Source: DASXRC01 sp036506495
GTDB taxonomy: Bacteria; Actinomycetota; Actinomycetes; Mycobacteriales; Micromonosporaceae
Length of the DNA: 64,000 nt
Assembly: GCA_036506495.1 (NCBI GenBank)
Contig: DASXRQ010000136.1
Span: 1-64,000 of the forward strand
Direction of reading: 5' to 3'
Part shown: positions 59,059 to 64,000 of the stretch, in pieces
Layout of the letters: each line of letters starts with the position of its first letter
Numbering within the stretch: the stretch's first letter is position 1
Position numbers and translations under genes: made by a program
The notes under the pieces: generated by a model
Seen by the model: only the letters and a program-made list of their open reading frames with translations
Told to the model about the DNA's origin: nothing
Database searches by the model: none

Positions 59059-60038
59059 AGACCGGCGTCCTCGTCGCGTCGCTGGTTCTCGTACTGGTGG
59101 GCTGCTCGTCCCCGCACCACGACTCCACCGGCGGCGTACGGCTCATTCCGTGGGACGGCACCGTGCCGGCACAACTCCGTCCGGCGACGGACGCGCCGGC
59201 ACCGCCGTGCCAAGCGTCTCGGCTGAAGGTCGTCGGCAGCGGATTCCAGTTCACCCCCGCCATCTCCGGCGGCACCGGCACCGTGACCCTGCGCAACGCC
59301 GGCCCGGCTGCCTGCCGGCTGACCGGGCGGCCGGACGTGCGGATCATCGGCGGGATCCCGGCACCGCGGCAAGAGCAGACGCCGTTGCCGGCGCAGCCGC
59401 CCGCGTTCCCCACGGTCGTGCCACCCGACAGCACGCTGCTCGCCATGCTGCCCGGCGCCGCGGCGACGCTGGACGTTGATTGGCGCAATTGGTGCGTACC
59501 CCGATCGTCCAAGACGCCCGTGCCGCCGCACGCGATTCGGCTCACCTTGCCCGGTGGCGCCGGCAGCGTTGATGTGGGCTACAACGCCGTACCGCCCTGC
59601 GAGGCGCCGTCGGCCGCCACAACGGTCGGCGTGCGCCCGTTCCAGCCGGCGCCGCTGCCGGCCACGCCGCCGTGGACGTCGAGCGTCGTGCGGGCGACGA
59701 TCCAGCCGTTGTCCGGCGGCAAGGGGCAACTGACCGGCAAGCGCGGTGAAACGGTGCGCTTCGTCGTCCAGGTGCACAACCCGTCGGCCACTCCGATCCC
59801 GTTCGAGCGCTGCCCACTCCTGGTCGAGATGCTCGCCCCGGCCGGCCGGCCGGAGGCGTACCAACTCAACTGTCGGGCCGCTGCGCAGCTTCCGGCCGGC
59901 GGCTCGCTCCGGTTCGAGATGCACATCCGGATACCGGCGGATGCACCCACCGGCAACAACGGCCTGTTCTGGGAGCTCGACCCGACCGGCGCGCGGGGAC
60001 CCGAGGTCGTGTCGCGCATTGTGGTGGCCGCCCGGTGA
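59055..60038 (+). CDS. DUF4232-like lipoprotein
   Basis: A 327-residue lipoprotein with lipobox LVLVGCSS near residues 12-19. Two beta-sandwich-like halves follow; the first contains TVTLRNAGPAACRLTGRPDV, typical of DUF4232. ATG at 59055 overlaps the preceding stop by 4 nt. Function unknown. Confidence 0.75.
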   Translation: MKTGVLVASLVLVLVGCSSPHHDSTGGVRLIPWDGTVPAQLRPATDAPAPPCQASRLKVVGSGFQFTPAISGGTGTVTLRNAGPAACRLTGRPDVRIIGGIPAPRQEQTPLPAQPPAFPTVVPPDSTLLAMLPGAAATLDVDWRNWCVPRSSKTPVPPHAIRLTLPGGAGSVDVGYNAVPPCEAPSAATTVGVRPFQPAPLPATPPWTSSVVRATIQPLSGGKGQLTGKRGETVRFVVQVHNPSATPIPFERCPLLVEMLAPAGRPEAYQLNCRAAAQLPAGGSLRFEMHIRIPADAPTGNNGLFWELDPTGARGPEVVSRIVVAAR

Positions 60039-60104
60039 TGATTTCCGGGGACGCCGGCTGCCCGCTCCGCACGGGCTGAACCTCCGCGGGATGGATGCTT
60101 TCAT

Positions 60105-60190
60105 CGTCCTACGAGACTTGACCCGAATATGGATCGGCGGGGCGCTAGCGGAGGTGGCCGATCCATTTCTGACTCAGGTCTCGTAGGACG
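60105..60190. repeat. 86-bp inverted repeat with 34-bp arms
   Basis: Left arm 60105-60138 and right arm 60157-60190 match at 28 of 34 positions (outer 13 bp, CGTCCTACGAGAC, and inner ATGGATCGGC are perfect) around an 18-bp loop. It lies between the lipoprotein operon and the convergent MoaD-like gene, so it can serve as a bidirectional terminator; its length also fits a small MITE. No target-site duplication is visible. Confidence 0.65.
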
Positions 60191-60244
60191 CTGCGAGACA
60201 TCTTTGACTCGCGGTTGCCCGAGTTATCCACAGGCCCGTCCTGA

Positions 60245-60559
60245 CTATCCGCCGGCCATTGCCCCGAGGATGATGAACGGCTCGTCGCCGGCGACGACCC
60301 GCTCGGGCAGGGGTGTATCGGGCGATTGGTTGGACAGATCCTCCTCGCATGCGTAGAAGCGCACGAAGGCCCGGCGCCTGCCGTTGTGGCGGTCGCGGAT
60401 CGTGCCGAGCAGCATCGGGTATCGCGCCTCGAGCGTGTCCAGGACCAGGCGCTGGGTGACCGGCCCGGCACCATCGGCCGGACCGACCACCTCGAGCCGG
60501 ACCTCCCCGCTGACGTGAGCAAGGTTCTTCAGGTGCGCGGGCAGGACAACCCGGATCAC
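60245..60559 (-). CDS. MoaD/ThiS-like ubiquitin-fold protein ending Gly-Gly
   Basis: A 104-residue beta-grasp protein (VIRVVLPAHLKNLAHVSGEV...) ending ILGAMAGG; the terminal Gly-Gly is the activation site in MoaD, ThiS and prokaryotic ubiquitin-like proteins. GTG at 60559 overlaps the upstream BNR gene's stop by 4 nt. No E1-like MoeB/ThiF or JAMM protease gene is in the window. It may be a sulfur carrier or a protein modifier. Confidence 0.75.
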   Translation of the reverse strand: MIRVVLPAHLKNLAHVSGEVRLEVVGPADGAGPVTQRLVLDTLEARYPMLLGTIRDRHNGRRRAFVRFYACEEDLSNQSPDTPLPERVVAGDEPFIILGAMAGG

Positions 60560-61671
60560 GGCAGCACCTGGACTTCCACGGAGAGTACGGCCGGCAGGTC
60601 CCGCACGATCGGCTCCCAGCTGTCGCCCGCGTCGGACGACTGGTAGACCTGGCCACCGGTGGTTCCGAAGTAGATGCCGCACGGGTCGAGGGTGTCGACC
60701 GCCATCGCGTCGCGGTAGACGTTGACGTAGCAGTCGGACTGCGGCAGCCCCTTGGTCAGCGGCTCCCATTCATTGCCTCCGGTGCGGCTGCGGTAGACGC
60801 GCAGCTTGCCCTCCGGCGGGAAGTGTTCGGAGTCGCTCTTGATCGGCACTACGTAGATCGTCTCCGGCTCGTGTGCGTGCACCGCGATGGGGAACCCGAA
60901 GTCCGACGGCAGGTCGCCGCTGACCTCGCGCCAGCTCGCACCCGCGTCGTCAGTGCGCAGGACGTCCCAGTGCTTCTGCATGAACAGGGTGTCCGGCCGA
61001 GCCGGGTGTTGGGTGATGCGGTGCACGCAGTGGCCGACCTCGGAGTCCTGGTCGGGGATCTCGCCCGAGCGCAGGCCCTTGTTGATCGGCAGCCAGCTGG
61101 CCCCGGCGTCGTCGCTGCGGAACGCCCCCGCCGCCGAGATGGCGACGTAGATCCGGTCCTTGTTGATCGGGTCCAGGATGATCGTGTGCAGGCACAGGCC
61201 GCCGGCGCCCGGCTGCCAGGTCGGGCCCGTCCGGTGGGTACGCAGGGCGGTCAGCTCGTTCCATTTGTGACCGCCGTCGGTGGACAGGTAGAGGGCGGCG
61301 TCCTCCGCACCCGCGTACACGATGTCGGGGTTGTCGCGCGACGGCTCGAGGTGCCAGATGCGCTTGAATTCCCACGGGCGCGGGGTCCCGTCGTACCACA
61401 GGTGCTCGCCGACGTCGCCCTCGTAGGCGAAGTCGTTGCCGACCGTGCTCCACGTCTTGCCGCCGTCATCGGAGCGCTGAATCACCTGGCCGAACCAGCC
61501 GCCGGACTGCGACGCGTAGAGCCGGTTCGGGTCCGCCGGCGACCCGGTGACGTGGTAGATCTCCCAGCCGCCGAAGAACGGCCCGTCGACCGTCCAGTCG
61601 CCGCGTCCACCGTCCGAGGTCAACGTGAACGCGCCCTTACGCGTGCCTACCAATACCCGTACGTCGCTCAT
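60556..61671 (-). CDS. BNR/sialidase-like beta-propeller protein
   Basis: A 371-residue protein with repeated BNR/Asp-box-like motifs: SDDGGKTW, STDGGHKW, SDDAGASW, TDDAGASW, RTGGNEW and SSDAGDSW, each ending a propeller blade, predicting a six- to seven-bladed propeller. No signal peptide, so it is likely cytosolic; catalytic residues of true sialidases are not evident. ATG at 61671. Encoded with the MoaD-like gene by a 4-nt overlap. Confidence 0.8.
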   Translation of the reverse strand: MSDVRVLVGTRKGAFTLTSDGGRGDWTVDGPFFGGWEIYHVTGSPADPNRLYASQSGGWFGQVIQRSDDGGKTWSTVGNDFAYEGDVGEHLWYDGTPRPWEFKRIWHLEPSRDNPDIVYAGAEDAALYLSTDGGHKWNELTALRTHRTGPTWQPGAGGLCLHTIILDPINKDRIYVAISAAGAFRSDDAGASWLPINKGLRSGEIPDQDSEVGHCVHRITQHPARPDTLFMQKHWDVLRTDDAGASWREVSGDLPSDFGFPIAVHAHEPETIYVVPIKSDSEHFPPEGKLRVYRSRTGGNEWEPLTKGLPQSDCYVNVYRDAMAVDTLDPCGIYFGTTGGQVYQSSDAGDSWEPIVRDLPAVLSVEVQVLP

Positions 61672-61865
61672 GCCCCCATCCTTCCGATCGTCTTCGACGG
61701 TACGCCAGGGGTTAAGACCGTCCGTCGCGCCGAAACTCATCGGGCGTACCCGAGTCTTCCCCATGGGTACGACGAATGGGCGCCCGGGCAATCGACACGT
61801 CGCCTCGAAGGCAACAACCGACCGCATCGGCTCAACCTGGCACATCACCACCTAGGGCGGGCAGG

Positions 61866-62282
61866 ATGGGCATCGTGATCCCCCTCGATCTGGCGATCCG
61901 GCTGCGCGACGCCGGTCTTGTCTGGCAGCCTGCAGCCGGTGACCGGTTCGCCATACCCGACCGGGACCTCGACGACGAGGTGTTTGTGCTATCCAACATG
62001 GTCATCCAGGTGCACGACCTACCGGACGCCGCAGTTATCGGTTTCAACGGGACGACCGAATGGGCGCTGGACGACGTGGACAAGGACGAGGCGATCTGGC
62101 TTCCCCGCGAGGACCAGCTGCGTGAGCTTCTCGGCCCGGCGTTCCGCCGGCTGGAACACACACCTGACGGCTTCCGGCTGGTGGCGCGACTCGAGGACCG
62201 AGACACCGAGTTCTCCGCGCCGGAAGCCGAGGAGGCGTACGGGATCGCCTTGCTGCGACTGCTTGACTCCCTCGCCCGATGA
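61866..62282 (+). CDS. Conserved actinobacterial hypothetical protein
   Basis: A 138-residue soluble protein with DLAIRLRDAGLVWQPAAGDR near the N-terminus and VIGFNGTTEWALDDV in the middle. Homologues are often given as pilus assembly protein CpaE, but at this size it lacks the CpaE ATPase, so that name is not supported. ATG at 61866. Function unknown. Confidence 0.75.
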   Translation: MGIVIPLDLAIRLRDAGLVWQPAAGDRFAIPDRDLDDEVFVLSNMVIQVHDLPDAAVIGFNGTTEWALDDVDKDEAIWLPREDQLRELLGPAFRRLEHTPDGFRLVARLEDRDTEFSAPEAEEAYGIALLRLLDSLAR

Positions 62283-62359
62283 ACGCTCGCGCACCTCGGC
62301 CGACGGCGCCGGCTGCACCTCCGGCACGAAGGCGCAGCCGATGATCGCGCCAGGATGTC

Positions 62360-63076
62360 CTACGCGGGGTTGAGCGCGCCGGACGGTTCGGGCCGAGTCC
62401 GGGCGGCGGTGGGTACGCCGGGGCGCACGGCCATGGCAATGCCGGCGAGGAGCACCCAGAGGTGGAAGAGCAGCAAGCCGACGAAGCTGAGCGGCGTGAA
62501 GTGGAGTGCGACGAGGACCAGCGCCGACCAGGCGAGCCAGCGCGGGAACGCGCGGGCCACCAGGCCGGCGGCCGCCACGGCGAGGAGCAGGGCCAGGACG
62601 TCGACACTCGGGTGGCCGGTCGCCCCGAGGATGTGCCAGGCCTGCAACGCGCCCGGCGTGGTGGCGGGTTTGCCCCCGATGTCGCCGAGCAAGGCGTACG
62701 TGCCGGCGCTGTTGAGGCCCTCGGCCGCGCCGACCGCTGTGGCGATGAGCACCGTGGCGGCGAGCACCGGGGGCGCGCCGCTGCGACGCATGCGAACGTA
62801 GACCGCGGCGCCGAAGAACGCAAAGAAGATCACCGAGTACGCGAGCAGCATTCCTCCCCTCGCCACCTGTGCGTGGTGTGCGGCGTAGTAGCCGGTGAGC
62901 GTCGATACCGGGGTGTCGCTGTCGGGAAACTCGTCGATCACGAGATAGCCGGCCATCGCCAACACGGCGAATACGACTCCGGAGAGTGGCGCGATGCGGT
63001 CGAGCCACGAGGTCGCGCGCTCGTTGTGGGGCTGGGCTGTCACCTCGGGTCGACGACGCGCAGCTTGGTTGACCAT
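62360..63076 (-). CDS. Integral membrane protein, unknown function
   Basis: A 238-residue protein with about six hydrophobic segments (VVFAVLAMAGYLVI, LLAYSVIFFAFFGAAVYV, VLIATAVGAAEGLNS, VDVLALLLAVAAAGLVARAF and WSALVLVALHFTPLSFVG). ATG at 63076 after AGGGGGCC. No recognised family. Confidence 0.7.
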   Translation of the reverse strand: MVNQAARRRPEVTAQPHNERATSWLDRIAPLSGVVFAVLAMAGYLVIDEFPDSDTPVSTLTGYYAAHHAQVARGGMLLAYSVIFFAFFGAAVYVRMRRSGAPPVLAATVLIATAVGAAEGLNSAGTYALLGDIGGKPATTPGALQAWHILGATGHPSVDVLALLLAVAAAGLVARAFPRWLAWSALVLVALHFTPLSFVGLLLFHLWVLLAGIAMAVRPGVPTAARTRPEPSGALNPA

Positions 63077-63259
63077 GATGGCCCCCTCATGTGTTGCGGA
63101 TGTGTTGGTATGGATGGCTGTTCACGCTAGGGCTGTAGGCGATCGGCGTCGTCCACGCCGCGCATGATCTTTCGATCAGCCGGGCGACGGACGTTTGCCG
63201 CGAAGGCATCAGCCGGCGGCGTGACGCCAGGGTCGGCGCCCGCGGCCTACAGTCAGATC

Positions 63260-64000
63260 GTGGCGGCGTGGATCGTGCGCTGGTGGCGGTCGCGGTTCGA
63301 CCCGATGACGGTCGACCGGATCCTCGCGGTGGTGGCCACGCTGTTCACGCAGGTTGCGATCTGGCTTGGCGACGACGCGGCCGCGAATCGAGTCGCGGGG
63401 TCTGTCATCGCCGTGGGGATTACCGCACCGATCGCGGTCCGGCGCAGGTACCCGACGCTGGTCGGCATCGGGGTGCCGTTGCTCGGCATCATCGACCACG
63501 CCCTCTGGGACGCTCAGTCCGTTGGGTATCCGATCGCTACATTCCTTGCGTTGTATGCGCTCGCGGTCTGGACTCCGTGGCGCCCATTCATCGCCGGAGC
63601 GGCGCTGTTGGCCCTGGCCGCATTCGGGGCGAGCGCCTTGACCAACGGAAGTCTCCCCGACACGGTCCCCTGGGTCGTCGTGACGACCGCCGTGATGCTG
63701 CTGGTCCGCCGCATCGTCGGTGACCGCGAGCGCCGGGCCGAATTGGCCGAGCGGGAGCGCGACGTCGCCGCGCGCGAGGCAGTGCTGGCGGAGCGGTCGC
63801 GGATCGCGCGTGAGCTCCACGATGTGATCGCGCATAACGTGTCGATGATGGTGGTGCAGGCCGGTGCCGAGCGGCGATCGCTCGATGGCACGGGCGGGTC
63901 CACCCGAGACGTGCTCGAAGGGATCGAGCGCACCGGCCGCGGTGCCCTGGTCGAGATGCGTCGTCTGGTCGGGATGCTGCGCACTGACACGACCGATGCG
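63260..64000 (+). CDS. Sensor histidine kinase, NarL-type system (C-terminal end beyond window)
   Basis: A membrane sensor kinase cut by the window edge (247 codons visible). Several hydrophobic segments lie in the first 150 residues; then a coiled-coil linker (VGDRERRAELAERERDVAAR) leads into a HisKA_3 domain with RSRIARELHDVIAHNVSMMV, phosphoacceptor His about residue 187. The ATPase domain is not in view. GTG at 63260, 63275 or 63221 and ATG at 63305 are all possible starts; none has a strong ribosome-binding site. It is likely paired with a LuxR-type regulator to the right. Confidence 0.8.
   Translation, partial: MAAWIVRWWRSRFDPMTVDRILAVVATLFTQVAIWLGDDAAANRVAGSVIAVGITAPIAVRRRYPTLVGIGVPLLGIIDHALWDAQSVGYPIATFLALYALAVWTPWRPFIAGAALLALAAFGASALTNGSLPDTVPWVVVTTAVMLLVRRIVGDRERRAELAERERDVAAREAVLAERSRIARELHDVIAHNVSMMVVQAGAERRSLDGTGGSTRDVLEGIERTGRGALVEMRRLVGMLRTDTTDA

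Noticed and set aside
60224..60232. TTATCCACA as a replication origin signal
   Set aside because: A single DnaA box without a cluster or dnaA/dnaN genes; chance or local use is more likely.
61866..62282. Pilus assembly protein CpaE
   Set aside because: The name is propagated in databases for this family, but there is no receiver-like or MinD-like ATPase domain; kept as hypothetical.

Overview
The window is a high-GC chromosomal segment with GTG/ATG starts, tightly overlapping 4-nt stop/start junctions and families typical of filamentous Actinomycetota (SCO6745-like protein, GerW-like protein, MEDS/anti-sigma ATPase pair, DUF2277, DUF664). Codon use and gene content suggest Micromonosporaceae; that placement is inference. 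There are no rRNA or tRNA genes, no insertion sequences, no prophage genes and no CRISPR array that I can recognise.

Layout. 1-8.2 kb: carboxylate-amine ligase (cut by the window edge), a secreted DUF1501/DUF1800 pair, a GH18 chitinase-like protein divergent from a trehalose-synthase-like GH13 enzyme, a FabG-like reductase and a LOG-like nucleotide-binding protein. 8.2-13.9 kb: small membrane proteins, a Gfo/Idh/MocA oxidoreductase, an anti-sigma-type ATPase with a MEDS-STAS partner, a DUF2795 protein, an NmrA-type reductase and a frameshifted DUF5655 gene. 13.9-21.3 kb: MFS pump, TetR regulator divergent from a Wzm/Wzt-type polysaccharide ABC exporter, an FAD oxidoreductase, an aldo/keto reductase and a polyphosphate-glucokinase-like ROK protein. 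21.4-24.7 kb: a five-gene redox operon (small Ser/Gly-rich membrane protein, ApbE flavin transferase, bis-heme ferric-reductase-like membrane protein, NuoF-like flavoprotein, 3Fe-4S-type ferredoxin) that looks like an uncharacterised transmembrane electron route. 25.2-33.3 kb: a decayed secreted-protein gene, two TetR units, an MFS pump, a hydrolase and an ABC-2 export operon. 33.3-41.2 kb: a surface-polysaccharide island with a fused polysaccharide deacetylase/processive GT2, two methyltransferase-bearing proteins, an SMR/EamA-type carrier and a large GT-C-like membrane protein. 41.3-46.3 kb: DUF4097 protein, a NarL-type response regulator broken by a frameshift beside its intact kinase, and an MMPL transporter. 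46.5-53.5 kb: SHOCT protein, NmrA reductase, a MerR operon with a vicinal-cysteine protein, aldo/keto reductase, a substrate-binding-protein/VWA fusion and several small genes, two of them gene remnants. 54-60 kb: a tandem pair of paralogous secreted M28-type metallopeptidase/PKD proteins, one with the catalytic glutamates missing, followed by two lipoproteins. 60.2-64 kb: a GG-terminal MoaD/ThiS-like protein coupled to a BNR-repeat protein, small conserved genes and a sensor kinase cut by the right edge.

The most unusual items are: a dispersed family of hairpins that always occur as doublets about 42 bp apart (7.7, 36.7 and 48.5 kb) with compensatory base changes; a 61-bp near-perfect palindrome (30.9 kb); a hairpin repeat captured in frame in a signal-peptide region (54.1 kb); the M28 pair, which carries the same roughly 75-residue module inserted at two different places; the ApbE redox operon; the ubiquitin-like/BNR pair; and an unusual number of broken genes (five) for 64 kb.
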